Below are positions 1 to 11,753 of a stretch of 28,302 nt of DNA, in pieces. How positions within the stretch are numbered: the stretch's first letter is position 1; each line of letters starts with the position of its first letter. The DNA comes from Bigelowiella natans CCMP2755 (lineage: Eukaryota; Cercozoa; Chlorarachniophyceae): positions 1-28,302 of the forward strand of contig ADNK01000340.1 of NCBI GenBank assembly GCA_000320545.1. Reading direction: 5' to 3'. A program made the position numbers and the translations under genes. The notes beneath the pieces were generated by a model, which was not told the origin of the DNA, did no database searches, and worked only from the letters and a program-made list of their open reading frames with translations.

Positions 1-999
1 TCCCCCCCCCCCCACCCGCCTCCCTCGCGCATGCACGCTTTTTGATGTAGCATAGAATGAAATCAAGAGTACCCATTTCTTCGATCCGTTTACAATGTAA
101 TGATCTCCTGAGGATGGTGATAATTAGATGATAATGATGGATGATTATGCTGCTAAGCGCTGCTTCATTCTTCATTCCCTCTTCACCTTGCAACTTCGCG
201 GATGTTTCGAGTCCTGCGACATCGGATCCATAGCCAGGTTCCTAAGCAATGCCGTCGGCCATTGAAGAGGGTAAATGAATATAGACCGATCTTAACGACA
301 CATTTGACATTTTCAGTGCATCAATAGACAGCGTGTAAGGTGCACGGTACACTCGATAAACACACATATTGGAGAACCGAGATAGCAAGTGATATGTTCT
401 TTCTTCCTTGCACAACGTCCCTGATAGTGGCAGGCAGAGGAAGAAGCAGAAGAGAGCTTTCATATCATCCGTACAATTCACCATTATTTCATTTTGTGCT
501 GTTTTGGTCGCTGGGTGTCTAACCGTGCAATGCCTCGCTTCATTTCTTCGGTGCCAGCAAGAAGAATGGGCGGCTAAGGTGGTGTTGATGATGATCATAA
601 GGAGGGAGATTTTTACCGGCAACGTGATGATTGTATCTATCGAATTCAGATGTGAAGGTTGTTGCTACCAGAGCCATACTGTTTATCGCCATTTGACCCA
701 ACACGCCTGAAGCATACATTATGCTGTTATACGTATGCAAGTATTTAAAAGATATGAAGACGAAACACGTTGGAAGGAAAACTCATCATGTTAGCATTCT
801 GAGGCAAGGTGCCACTCAACCCAATCGGTGGTGATAATACGAATATTCTCCACTACGATGATAAAAGAAACAGCAATATATCGGCCTTTTGCTGGTCGTG
901 TGCGAAATCATCATTTGTCGTCGATGTTACTACCCACCGCTGCCGCCTGTTCTTGCCATCTCGTCGTGGATTATCAGCTATGTTGTAATCGTTATACAC

Positions 1000-1041
<42 letters not shown>

Positions 1042-3104
1042 TACATACACGCACACTTATAAATATGTACACTATGATATATTTCGGGATTGGTGTTAGA
1101 AAAATGGCACCGAAAACCGTACATATAGTCTATCGAGAAAAGATAGAATCGAGGTAAGAATACGTTACGAATACACGGTAATCAGCTCCGTAATTTTCAC
1201 ATTATATTTCCCCACCTCATGAAAAGCGTCAAAGTCGTCCGGACGGGTTCCTTCGGAAGGAGGTACGTATTCAAAATATGTCATTTAAGAAATACGATTA
1301 ACAAAAACATTTGTGCAAGGCGAAGACACAAGGCAGAGAGGTGTAGATTATAGCGTGGATGAGTCACCTCCCCATTTTCGATCGTAGATGACGCCTTGAA
1401 TACCCGCTTTAAAGGCTTCCTCATGCAATTTCCTACATTGATGATGATTTATGAAAGTTCGGTTAGTTAAGACGTGATCGCCCCCCCACTCCAAAGGCAT
1501 CTTTTGGCCAGTATGAAGGATTCTGTGAGTAGGCTCTTAATCAAAGTAACTCCGTGTCTGTATTGCCTCACCTCCCAGCTATATATACGGTAAATTACGG
1601 ACTTTGGATAGCCCTCGGGACATTCAATCCATTCCTCAAGGTTCGGTTTTAGCCTCTCCTCCACAAACCTTGTAAAGGGGGGGGGGAGAGGGATATGAGT
1701 TGAGGTTTTGGTGATTCGTTTTCGCTGCTTGGTTCATAGATATATTATGGACAGTACTTTCGAATCCGATTGCGTAGATCCACGTGAGATTGTCGATAAT
1801 AGGGAGATTTCCCGCCCTGAAAAATAAGCATCTCTATTCGCCGTGTACTTAACTATTACTCTCTCTCTCTCTCTCTCTCGCTCTCGCTCTCTTTATCTAT
1901 CTATCTAACTATCAATCTTCCAATGTGCAAGATAACTCTCGAAATGACACACCTGATACCAATACGGCTCACACAGGGGAATTTGACATCCAAATCTATT
2001 AACGAAAGCAGTAGCATCAATCAGTATGAGAAGAAACTGGCTGTGGGCCCGCATTTCTCCAAACACCTTGAGTGAGAAGTTGGTTTTCATCAAAAGGTAA
2101 CCAATTGACCTCTCTCTCATTACTACCTCTCGTGCTCCATGCTCTTCTCTCCTGAAATGGTGCAGCGAATGTGCGCTACTCTGCCTTGTGTCGGGTGCTC
2201 CTTGCTCAGAACTGATACTGATCGGATCTTCCATTAACGCACTAGGAAGAAGGAGAACTTCGGGGATTTTTGTACGATATCGATAATCAGATCTAGTCGT
2301 ACTAAAGAATTCCATTTGTTTCGGATAAAATCTGCAAAATGAACGTGGGAGCATGGAACCACTTCCGGACAGAAAGGGTACTGTAATCCGGGGATCCACT
2401 AGAAAATACCACAAATACCGTAAATAACGGGACAATCGCTAACATTCCAAAAAAGATAACCGAATCCTCTCCATCGACATCGTAATCTGACGTTCTGATC
2501 TAGAAAATGCCCCGTGATGGTCCACAGGTTGTCTCACATTAGAAATAGCCTGTGTTTGTGCTAGTGAGCCTGCATGTCCAACAAGCCAGCAACCCTTATT
2601 AAGAAGGAAGCTGCATCACGGTAGTGTGGATGGCAGGCTGATTTTATGGGCAAATTTGCCTAAAAATCTGGCTAAAACTCTCAAGATGTGAAGGAAGTGT
2701 GTTTGCCGTGCTCGGGCGAAGGGGATGCCGTGTAGGTCAACAAGGTCATCACTGCGGAGCTCCGTGTTCGATTAGGAGAGCTTTTGGCGTGAGAGCCTTG
2801 ACCGCAACGGGTAAATCCCCACTGTTTGTCGCGTTTCCTGAGTGCGTAGCAATGTTCTCAGGCTGGGCAATGTTCTCAGGCTGGGCAATGTTCCCACGGA
2901 GGCTACATCTGGACGAAGCATCGCTGGGCGCGTTGTCGCTGTAAGGTCATTGCTTAGATTTCCCTGGAATCTGGGCCTCGGTCGGTCCATCTCATCAAAT
3001 TGCGATTTCATTGGACACACCCGAAATAAGCCAGGCTCCAATCTTCCCCTTCAGCGAAGAAGAGATTACGAAGCAACATCGTCGAAGGAGAGGGTGGACA
3101 CAAC
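1..3104. other. No recognisable gene in first 3.1 kb
   Basis: I see no conserved protein here. The stretch begins with a C-run, has a CA repeat near 1003-1036 and a CT repeat near 1860-1892. Open frames are short, many begin at non-ATG codons, and none shows family motifs. One possible first exon on the plus strand starts with ATG at about 1219 and ends in AG before a good donor (GTACGT) at about 1263, but I could not find a convincing partner exon. The last 400 bases are the upstream region of the membrane-protein gene at 3105. Confidence 0.5.
2851..2905. repeat. 18-bp tandem repeat, three copies
   Basis: A unit beginning GCAATGTTCTCAGGCTGG is present twice without change, followed by a third, diverged copy that ends in CCACGGAGG. 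It lies 200 bp upstream of the predicted start of the membrane-protein gene, so it is probably promoter or 5' leader DNA. The tandem unit makes a short repeated open frame that I do not consider coding. Confidence 0.75.
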
Positions 3105-5204
3105 ATGGTGACCCTTGCGATACCTATCATCATTTCCGTCCTACTAGGACTATGTCTCCTAGCCGTTGCAGGAATGTGTCTCCTGGATGTTGTCTTTATC
3201 GTCGTCACAAGACACCAAGAGAAGCGGCGCGTACTCCTGTGCTGCCTAATCATGCTCAGCCTGCTGCTGGCGCATCTAATTAGTCAATTTGCCCCAGGAA
3301 GGGAGGGTGTAGCGTGCCTGATAGAGCTATTGACCTCTCGGATGTTTGGTCTGGTGTGTGTTGTCGGTGCTACCTGGCACATTGAGCGAATGGTGGCCAC
3401 CAGCGAGCGTTTAGCAAGCCTAGATGCTCCAGCATCCGCTGCGGAGAGCAGAGCGGTGTGTGGGAATCGCAGCAACAGGAGAAGAGGCAGTTTTCTCAGA
3501 TTGACGGCATTATTTTTGATCTCGTGCATCATCGGCGAAATAGTTTTCGTCATAGCTTACCACGTTGGAGGAGGATACTTCATTTGTCTCTTCGCTGCAT
3601 TCATTGTTACCTGCATGGCCTCAAATGCCTTTATGATCACAAGCATTGTGTGCGTGTACAGGGCTAAGAGAGAAGTCGAAGAACGTCTTTGTGAGTATCT
3701 GAAAACGATTGAAGCTAGCCTCAATGCCTCAGGAGGTCATCAGCTTTAACCATAGATGTTTTCCCCATTCGACATTGCACTTGACGTCGTTTTTCATAGC
3801 CAATGTCCTCGTTACTGCTGCTTTATGCGCCAACGTTTTGAGGTATATCATTTATTGCTTTTATGGTATTGCGTACATGTATTCTCTATTCTCAGACTAT
3901 ACATGGGCGTCACGGATTCGGGAAAAATTCCTACCAGCTTTGACATACTCGCTTGTTAAATGCCAGCATCTGCTAGTTTTGCACTTGGGGCTAGGTAAAA
4001 ATGGACCAAAAGGGAGGAGAACAAGAGTGTGGGATGGGGGTAGATGGATAGAGAGCGGCCTTTCTATGCAGATGAAGATATGGTATGCAATTAACGAACT
4101 TATTATCGTGATATTGAAATGTTGACGCATGGAGAGGCGAAATATATCCTCCTCGTCGTTTTCTCATTTCCTCTTTCTCTCCCATCCGCCCAACCGCAAA
4201 ATTGAGCAGTCTTCCTAGCACTCTTCTCATCCACCGGACGGGCTATCCTACTGATAATCTCCCTCGTTAAGAAGAAAAGCTTCTTAAGCGAAGTATTGCT
4301 AGCCTGTGGGCGAGGCAGCTCTCAATCAGCAGTATACTGCAGTACTTCATCGTCACCGTCGCATTTATACCTTTTGCTTATCCGGCTATGCTTCGTCGAC
4401 GTACTGTTCATATTAATCGTTGGTTATCTCCTCTACTCCTCCTCTGTGCCTATGCACAAGGTGCGACAGTCTTTCCAATTTAAAAATATCTGCTCTCTCT
4501 GCTGCTGTTGCAATAGCTTTGGGGGAACAACAACAAGGGCTCGCAATGATTACAGCATGAATAGGAGCAGCGAGGGAAAAAACTTTGCAAGGAGCAGCGT
4601 TGATGATCAAAATCCAGATGAGAGAGAAAGGGAATATAGGAGCCGAAGAGGCAGGGGAGGAAGAGAAACAAGACGACACTTATGTGTGACTGGGAGTGTG
4701 GAATCGAAACAACGCTCGTCGCAGCAGCAGCAGCGATACCCGACGCGGCGTGTTGTAGTTATAAGCAGGGGGACTTCTGGAGTAGGAACAATAACGAAGG
4801 GAGGGGGTGATAGTATCCACAGCAGAAGTTGGAGCGGTAGCCATAGCGGTATAGTCTCCGTACCGTTGTCACAGTCTTCAATTCCGATATGGTCATCGCG
4901 GGCAGCAGCAAACATCGTAGTAAACAACCAGAGTTGCTCTAGCAACCACGATCGCAAAAGCAGTAAGAGCCGCAGTAGAAGCAGATTGACGGCCACATCA
5001 CTTCCAGTCATTATTGAGAGAAAAATACTAAAAGCATCCGCAGCAGCGGCGGCGGCAGCAGTGAAGGATGAGGAAGGTCGCAACTCGGATAATACTCACA
5101 ATAATTGTGCTTGCACAGGGACCAATAAGGAGTATAGGCATAAGTACAACGACAAAGGGTGTAATTATGATAATAGTAGCGGGAGAAACATCAGGATTCA
5201 ATAA
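3105..5204 (+). CDS. GPCR-like multi-pass membrane protein
   Basis: Exon 1 (3105-3735) starts at ATG and encodes about 210 residues with five hydrophobic helices (about residues 5-34, 42-62, 69-92, 132-152 and 157-184). Cys71 lies at the start of helix 3. Helix 3 ends in a HIERM motif (92-96), placed where rhodopsin-family receptors carry DRY/ERY, and is followed by a basic Arg-rich loop. Exon 2 (3800-3994) joins in phase 1 and adds a sixth helix (start ANVLVTAALC). Exon 3 begins between about 4294 and 4330 and runs to TAA at 5202-5204. It gives a possible seventh helix (HLYLLLIRLCF...) and then a long Ser/Arg/Gln/Asn-rich tail with a poly-Ala run. The topology fits a seven-helix receptor with a cytoplasmic tail, but I recognise no specific family. 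The exon 3 start is unsure: a second frame at 4290-4490 is also hydrophobic, so an extra intron near 4460-4524 is possible. Confidence 0.55.
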
Positions 5205-5710
5205 AATCCACAACTGCGTTAAGGCCAGTAAATATAGATGTTATTTATTTAGACGTACTAATCTAGTCACACAACGGTGTGACCATTATGGCCTGGTGCG
5301 TGTATGGCAGCTACAGCAGCGCGCGGTGAGACAAATGTTAAATGATAAACATTATTAACACGAACAACTGAACACGAGTGATGAGCCATGAATAATTGAC
5401 AAATAAAGTGAATAACGATGTGAACCTGAAGTAAGCAATAATAGGCACTAGGGCATTGTAAAGCTCTACTAGAGCTGTAGCTAGCTAATCTAGCTGCGTG
5501 CGTGCCGCGACCATTCTAGCATTCCCTAGACTGCGTATATATGTGCGGCGTTAGTTTTGTCGATAAAAATGCAAACAACATAGCGTGTATGCATTATATG
5601 CAAATGTTACAGAAATGACGCTTGTATGCGTGCCATCCTATATAGCATATCAATTGTCTATAATAACTAGCGATGTTCATTTCATATTGCTGCGCGATGC
5701 GCACTACGCG

Positions 5711-5722
5711 CATGCTAGCATG
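5711..5722. repeat. 12-bp palindrome CATGCTAGCATG, copy 1
   Basis: Perfect 12-bp palindrome in the spacer between the membrane-protein gene and L15. The same 12-mer recurs at 5929, 11623 and 16081, each time in a convergent spacer. Confidence 0.9.
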
Positions 5723-5928
5723 CACGCGGCGATGGTGATCACATCTAGCTAGCTCTAGAGCTATATATATGCAGATGCTTATCCTAGATGCAATGTACAC
5801 TACACATACATACACACATTAGTCTAAATGTCATGCAGTGTTGTGATCGCTCGACCAAGCTAGAAAATATCGTGCGTTTGTAATGCAGTGATACGTAACA
5901 TGCATATCATTGTTGGCCTGCTGCCACC

Positions 5929-5940
5929 CATGCTAGCATG
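5929..5940. repeat. 12-bp palindrome CATGCTAGCATG, copy 2
   Basis: Second perfect copy in the same spacer, about 218 bp from copy 1 and about 220 bp beyond the L15 stop codon. Confidence 0.9.
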
Positions 5941-6162
5941 CTTGCAGCAACGTGTAGCACATAGTATGAGGAAAACCCTAGTGTAATGCTAAATAACCAT
6001 ACGCTTTGATCTATCTACGAACGCAAGAGTTCGCGATTACCCTATGAAGATGCGTGTTAGATTAGCTACATAATCTACATCATCACTATCCGTAACTTTT
6101 CCGTTACTTCATCCCAATTATTATTACAACATGGTAAAGATAAGGCAGAGAAAGAGAGCACC

Positions 6163-7475
6163 TTACCGTCTCTTTCCTCCCTTGCCGAGCTTGCCCTTAG
6201 CCTCTAAGTTTTTCTTGTTGCGAGGGTGCAGCGGCTTCTTATCGTTGGTTTCATAGGAGAAGTATTTCCTCTTTGGGAGAATTTCAATCGTTCCGCCAGC
6301 CTTTTCGATAGCCTCGCGCGCGGTATCAGATACAGCATGTGCCCTTACAGTAAGTCCCTGCGTGGTTAACTCGCCACTGCCTAGGACCTTATGGATTCGT
6401 TCCTTTGTGTCCGTCATCACACGAGCGTCGCGGAGGGCTGGAAAGTCAACAACCGACTAGAAAAGAGGAAGAGTAAGGGGTGGGATATCGTAGGGTGAGC
6501 TTAGAAGAATATGCCAGTGTGTTTTTGTAGAACACTTTGTGCATGTACTGAGTCGTCTGCAGTTGTGTCTCAAAAGTGATGTAAAGCGTGTGGATGCGTA
6601 TGAATGGGCATGGATGTACACAGTGAATGCAGCGACAAGGATGAATTGAAAGAGGAGTAGAGGAGAGAAAGCAAAAGGAATAAGAAGGAGATAATTCGTG
6701 AAGTCGTAGTGAGTTATTTTCGATGTGCAACTGGAGAGGATTATCATATTACGTTTTCTGGCATTTGGTTGAGATGCTCTAGGTTAATTACACCATATCG
6801 GGTGTATTGGTGGCCAGGTCCCATAGGGCGACCGGGGTATTTAGGCAAACGACGATACTAAATAAATATATTGATAATGATTACTATGGAATGTGTGATG
6901 TAGGGATGGGGGTCCACTACAATCGGTTCTGATCATAAGGGGAGGGAGATCAAGCCAAGCCACAGTTCCTGCATTCCGACGCTATCAAGACTCGCCCCTC
7001 TTACCACAACCCTAATGCATGTGAAATATGATATCTACCAGTGGAGTTTGTCCTCCTTCGAAACCAGTTCTGACTCCGCCTCCAGATCGGGAGTTCTGCC
7101 CGCGCATACCCCTACCACATGATCCTCCTTGACCAGCGGAGTAACCACGTCCTAGGCGTTTCTTTCTGTGGGTGGCCCCGGGTTGAGGGGAAAGATTGTT
7201 GAGGCGAAATCTCTCAGCGCTCACTGATACAGATCGAGCTTTGCTGCTCGTTAGAGGCATCTGAAGGTCTGCAAAGGACAAATGCATTCGTGTTTAAGGG
7301 GGGGGTTAACTTCAGTATAAAATATATTCATTTAAGCTCAAATGATATTGATTTCTATTCAATACGTACCAGTTTGTGCTGCACCATAGTTTCTATAGGT
7401 TGCGAAAGTCGCAAAGGCGATGGATAGCGCCAAGACGGCCACGAGCGGGGTAGGGGAGGGCGAAGGGGACCCCAT
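6163..7475 (-). CDS. Plastid-targeted 50S ribosomal protein L15
   Basis: L15 is an assembly protein of the bacterial-type large ribosomal subunit, here for plastid translation. Four exons, phases agreeing throughout: 7370-7475, 7039-7268, 6753-6857 and 6163-6456, giving 244 residues. The Gly-rich N-terminal motif ([14 protein letters not shown], then [14 protein letters not shown] across the exon 2-3 junction) and the C-terminal block ([20 protein letters not shown], then IEKAGG) are typical of L15. Exon 1 encodes [20 protein letters not shown]..., a signal-peptide-like hydrophobic leader. It is followed by a Ser/Arg-rich stretch before the mature domain, the two-part leader expected for import into a complex plastid. 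No classic ASAFAP motif is visible. The insert [15 protein letters not shown] after YRRLPK is longer than in many bacteria. The gene shares its upstream region with the RBM25-like gene. The TAA stop lies inside a donor-like ACGGTAAGG. Confidence 0.92.
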
Positions 7476-8033
7476 TGTTTGTGGTTCGCAATTAGAGCTA
7501 AAATTCAGCCTGAATTCGGCTAAGGATTGGATGAAATTATGGAAAACAAGGACAATTTACACTATTTAGGTAGCAATAAGCCCTTTTATTGCATGATTGT
7601 CCGGCATTCATGACATTTTCGATGCTTCTGCCAATGCGACATTTCCACTGACAGCCGGGCCTTATTTTTATTATTTCTTCGGTTCCAAAATTGCCGAGAA
7701 GGCTTAAGATTTATTATCGAATTCAACCCTTAATGGTTGTCTCTCTAAGGAAAATAGCGAAGACATTGAGAGTCAGGAAATATCAGGGAAATACTCTTAA
7801 CGCATTCCAATAATATCCTGAATTAATGACAGAAAAGGACTGATAATTCTTCGGTCAAATCAGACATAGAAATGTAGGCAAATCTTTTGATGCGTCATGA
7901 ATTAATCTGCCTTCCAGGAAAACCGCGCTTTCCTCCACGCATTTACTCTCTGTTCCTGCTCGGCCCTCTCTCGCCTCATTGGAGCCTCAATACTGAATAG
8001 CCCCCTTGCCAGAGCAAAAGAGAAGTTTTCGAC
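7476..8033. promoter_or_regulatory. Divergent promoter region, L15 / RBM25-like
   Basis: About 560 bp separate the start codons of two head-to-head genes. It has no CTAG-type palindromes, unlike the convergent spacers. No TATA box or known motif can be claimed. A pyrimidine-rich stretch (about 7927-7970) precedes the RBM25-like start. Confidence 0.5.
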
Positions 8034-10117
8034 ATGTGGCCGAACAGACCGGTGAGGAAATTTCGCATTTTCACTCCTGTTTTTACCTTACTCCGAACGC
8101 GAAAAAATGCTCATCGATTGTTCCTCTTTCTTCTTCTTCCACTCGATATCATCAGCCGATGGGACCTGGGGGACATCCTCCTCCTCCATACGGACATCGA
8201 CCGCCCCCAATGCCCGGAATGCCACCGATGCCAGGAATGCCTCCCCCTCCCTACGGCGCTCCCCCTCATGGATATGGCATGCCTCCCCCAATGATGCATA
8301 GAGGAGGATTTCCTCCGATGGGGATGGGTATCCCACCCCCACGAGTTATGCCTCAGCGGAAACCACCGCCCTCTGTACCGTCATCTGGCACTAAAGTCGT
8401 CTCGCCTTCCTTCAATGGGATAACTGTGTTCGTGGGGCGGCTTGCGAAAGAGCTGAAGGACGACTTTTTGCGGAGAATTCTTGAGGTGATGATATGGATG
8501 GTGCACCGATGCAATGCAAATATGGTTTAAGCCATCCCTACAGACGTGTTATCTGCATAGAATTCGAATATGTAGCACAACACACACACACATACACACA
8601 CGCACAAACACAAACACACGCGCTCCTTCGCACAGCAAAGTAAAAATTTCAACTACTCACACATCCCACACCATACCCAGCAATGTGGACCTCTGGTTAA
8701 ATTCACAAGGACGACCAAAACGTTTGGTTTCTGTGAATTCATGCACCCCGAGGCAGCCTCGAGAGCACTGCGCATTCTCAATAGTAAGGAGATATGCGGA
8801 AAAGCAATCCTTATCAAGATCGATGGCAAGGACCAGAAGAAATTACAAGAATACCAAGACAAGTATTGATGCGATGATTTGATTTAGATTTTCGAATGAA
8901 TATCTACACCCCCTGCTCATCTTTATTACTCTGTGCAACCTATAGCTTAGTGAAGCCTGTGGAGAAGATGGGAAAGGATTCCGAGAGCTTTGCGGCTGAC
9001 GTGAAGGAGGAGGAGAAGAAGAAGGACGAGGCCGCGCTTATCGTTATCGACAAGCTCATAGAGACGAATGACAAGGTGGTGAGATCACAAGAAAATAGAG
9101 AAATCCTCCGATGTCTAAGAATCAAAGTGCCACGAAAAGTCCTTTTTCCATCATATTCTCTCGAAAAGGGTTTCTGATGATTGCTCCCATTGTCATTTGG
9201 TAGGAGACCGAAGCGAGCCCTAGCGGAAAGGTCACTGTGGAAGATATGCTCAAGCGGGAACGCCTCAAGAGCGAAAAGGGGGAGGGTTCAGAGAAGGACG
9301 ATAAGGACAAGGAGAAGGGGGGCGATGAGGATGACAGAGATAGAAATAGGTGAGAAATAAAAGCGAGTTTCCTTCGTGTGCAATGAACCCTCGTTCAATA
9401 ACGTCCAAAATAGTCCGCGACTACACAAGCAACGCATTCAACACGATATACGAAGAGACGAGAAGTAACCCAAACATGCGCCGAACCTATCGACGGTTGA
9501 TAACACCTACCAATAACACGCTTTAGGCGGAGCCGCGAAAGTAGCAGGCGAGATAGATCGTCGCGGCGCAGAGATCGAAGTCGAGATAGGGACAGGGATA
9601 GGGATAGGGACCGACGCCGCCGTGATCGCGATCGCTCCAGATCACGGGATAGAGACTCGGGCTACAGCCGGCGACGAAGGGATCGTGAGGAGAGAGAAAA
9701 GGAGAGAGAGGACCGGCTTAAGCGAGAGAAGGATAAGATTGAGGAGAGGCGGAGGAAGCGGAGAGAGCGTCCTGCGGACGATGAAGACGATGATGGCTCT
9801 GACAATAGCTCCGCCGCCCCCCCACCCCCCCCTCCACCACCTGCGGCCGGTGGAGAGGGAAAACCGAGCACGCCTCCTGCCGAGGAGGAAAAGACGGGGT
9901 TCAAGATGGTTGTGAAGGGCGGGGGTAAAAAGAAATCGCTCACTAAGAAGCGGAGGATCTCGAAAGCCCCCGCGAATGTTTTTGGAGAGGAAGAGGCACC
10001 CCAAAAAATGAAGGTAAAAGCAAGAGAAAATGGTGTGGTGATGGTAGAAGAGGAGGTTGATATTGCTGTTGCCTAGTGCACGGACTCTGTTTTAGTAGCA
10101 TTTTCCATGTTCCCTCT

Positions 10118-10214
<97 letters not shown>

Positions 10215-11201
10215 AGCGAGAGCTTACCGTTCAAACAAAACAAAACTTCCTCCGCCTAATGCCAGCTGATCCCTCTGGAGGATTCCGACGATGAGGCACC
10301 CCCTCCCCCCCCCATCGACCAACACGATGAACAAGCACCACCGCCCCCAGCTGCTCCAAGTGCGACAGCAACCACCACCACCACCACCACCACCACCACC
10401 ACCACCACAGCCGGTATATCATCTTCTGCTGCAACGGCATCTTCTTCCGACAGCAAAAATCCATCTCTGCCCGCTGGCGCAGATTCTGCGAAAGGAGTTG
10501 CTGATAACCCATCGGCCGCGGGGGGGGATGACACAAAGAAGAAAAAAGCAGAAACCGGCGCAAAGCCACCACCAAAGGTGTACCAAGCAAACGTTGACTG
10601 GGGCTTCATCAAGATGCTCAATCTCCTTGAGAACAATGTTAGGCCTTGGGTGACAAAGCGTGTAAAGGTGCGTGCGTACGACGCGCACATGTGCGAGCAA
10701 GCGAGTGTAGAGTAGGCCACACGGGACCTGTTTTGAGAAAGACGACGATAGAACTCCCACAAACGACGAGCATAAATAAGAGAAAGAGAAGAAGAGATTT
10801 GCATATTCTCGTACATCTAGTTTTTACTCCGGGCAGGGAGAATTGTCAGATAGTCATCATCATCTGATCAATCCGACCTTGTATCATTGTTGTTATTCGT
10901 AACACAGAAATTCCTTGGTGTAGAGGAGAAGGAGTTGATCAATTTCGTGATAAAGCAGCTGCAAAATAGGGCGAACCCTGCAGTCCTTGAACAGGAGGTA
11001 GTGATTGCGTTTTGCCTTCATTTCCCTCGTCTCTCTCCCATCTCCTCCCCTTTCTCTCTCCCCCTCGCCGTGTCTAACTGCAAATGGGATGTCGATCGAT
11101 AGATGGAAATCGCATTTGGAAAGAAAGAGTCTCGGAAGTTCACATCTGATCTCTGGAAGGAGCTTGTGAGCTATTCTGCTGGGGTAAACAAATATAAGTG
11201 A
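8034..11201 (+). CDS. RBM25-like splicing factor (RRM + PWI)
   Basis: Nine exons join in phase: 8034-8051, 8156-8485, 8681-8862, 8946-9078, 9204-9349, 9527-10013, 10266-10667, 10908-10997 and 11103-11201, giving 628 residues. The start is a short MWPNRP exon that splices into a Pro/Gly/Met-rich region. An RRM follows (about 96-175; RNP2-like TVFVGRL, RNP1-like KTFGFCEFMH). Then come an acidic/Lys-rich part, an Arg/Asp/Ser-rich RS-like region (about 270-350), a Pro-run, LIPLEDSDDE, 13 consecutive Thr, and a C-terminal PWI domain (about 540-625) with RPWVTKRV. This order (RRM, RE/RD/RS region, PWI) is that of RBM25 and Snu71, factors associated with U1 snRNP that influence 5' splice-site and exon choice in the nucleus. 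Human RBM25 is longer (about 840 residues). Intron 6 (10014-10265) contains a CT-GT-GA microsatellite that could fold. Exons 1 and 2 are the least certain. Confidence 0.9.
10122..10210. repeat. Compound microsatellite (CT)n(GT)n(GA)n
   Basis: CT at 10122-10150, GT at 10151-10165 and GA at 10166-10210, inside intron 6 of the RBM25-like gene. CU and GA tracts in RNA are complementary, so the transcript could form a long hairpin with a GU loop about 55 nt upstream of the exon 7 acceptor. Confidence 0.9.
10371..10409 (+). repeat. In-frame ACC repeat (poly-Thr) in RBM25-like gene
   Basis: Twelve ACC codons followed by ACA encode 13 consecutive threonines in exon 7. The frame is fixed by the flanking conserved LIPLE and PWI coding sequence, so the repeat is translated. 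It is probably length-variable between strains. Confidence 0.88.
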
Positions 11202-11622
11202 AAATGCGATGAGACGGAGAGGAAGGGAAACAATAAGCGTGATGATGGTCCACGTGCAGTCTCGTGGTATCGGTAATGCCTGGATGACAAGGGAAATACT
11301 CTTGCATGTGAAACGTCATACACATGTGAAAATGTGTCTATATTCAAAATAAATTCTTAAGATAATGATAATCGTATCCAACTCATCTGTTTTGTTTCCT
11401 ACGTAATTTTAAGTTTCAAAGCAATGCCATGCCTAAACATCTATCTAGCTATGCATATCTTGCACAAAGATGCACAGTTTGTACGCCTATGGTTCAGATA
11501 GTTCTTGCGTTGCAGCTACCTGGTTGACTTACAGCGCATGTGCATGATGATTGAGAGAGAAATGAATCACGACTCCATTTCGATTTGCTTGCAGCATTGC
11601 ATCACGTGCATAGCATGCGCGA

Positions 11623-11634
11623 CATGCTAGCATG
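11623..11634. repeat. 12-bp palindrome CATGCTAGCATG, copy 3
   Basis: Perfect copy in the spacer between the RBM25-like and C2H2 genes, preceded closely by a GCATGC (AGCATGCGC). Confidence 0.9.
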
Positions 11635-11732
11635 GTGCCGGTCCGAAGCTTGCATGTCGTTCAAGCGTTAGTTGGCCATATAGCCATGCGAGTCTCACTA
11701 GCTCAGCCGCGGCATGCTGTTTGATGGTGTGT

Positions 11733-11753
11733 CTCCAGATCTCAGATCTGGAG
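11733..11753. repeat. 21-bp inverted repeat CTCCAGATCT-C-AGATCTGGAG
   Basis: Two perfect 10-bp arms around one central base. No neighbouring coding frame. It could be a dimeric protein site or a stem in a 3' UTR; function unknown. Confidence 0.85.

Larger units (their letters stand above)
5205..6162. other. Convergent 3' spacer rich in palindromes
   Basis: Both flanking genes end here (tail of the membrane protein from the left, L15 from the right). No coding potential is visible. The sequence is crowded with CTAG, GCTAGC, GCATGC and TGCA. Examples are AGCTCTA-C-TAGAGCT at 5462-5476, TAGCTCTAGAGCTA at 5750-5763, and two copies of CATGCTAGCATG. Both 3' UTRs must lie in this region; I see no clear polyadenylation signal. 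Confidence 0.7.

Noticed and set aside
2383-2403. CGGGGATCCACTAG resembles a plasmid polylinker
   Set aside because: Only about 14 bases match; flanks on both sides are unrelated, so vector contamination is not supported.
1905-2435. 176-codon open frame on the minus strand
   Set aside because: It starts at a non-ATG codon, has no family motif or compositional bias, and its end runs into a CT/TATC repeat.
4607-5083. Leu-rich 158-codon frame on the minus strand
   Set aside because: It is the antisense of the Ser/Arg/Gln repeat-rich tail on the plus strand; CAG/AGC-type repeats leave all frames open.
5205-6162. CRISPR array or bacterial repeat (REP-like) in the palindromic spacers
   Set aside because: The palindromes are irregularly spaced, of variable length, and lie in intron-bearing eukaryotic DNA; no cas-like genes or regular spacers.
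10231-10816. Long minus-strand frames with poly-Trp or poly-Val
   Set aside because: They are the antisense of the ACC repeat and PWI-coding exon of the RBM25-like gene.
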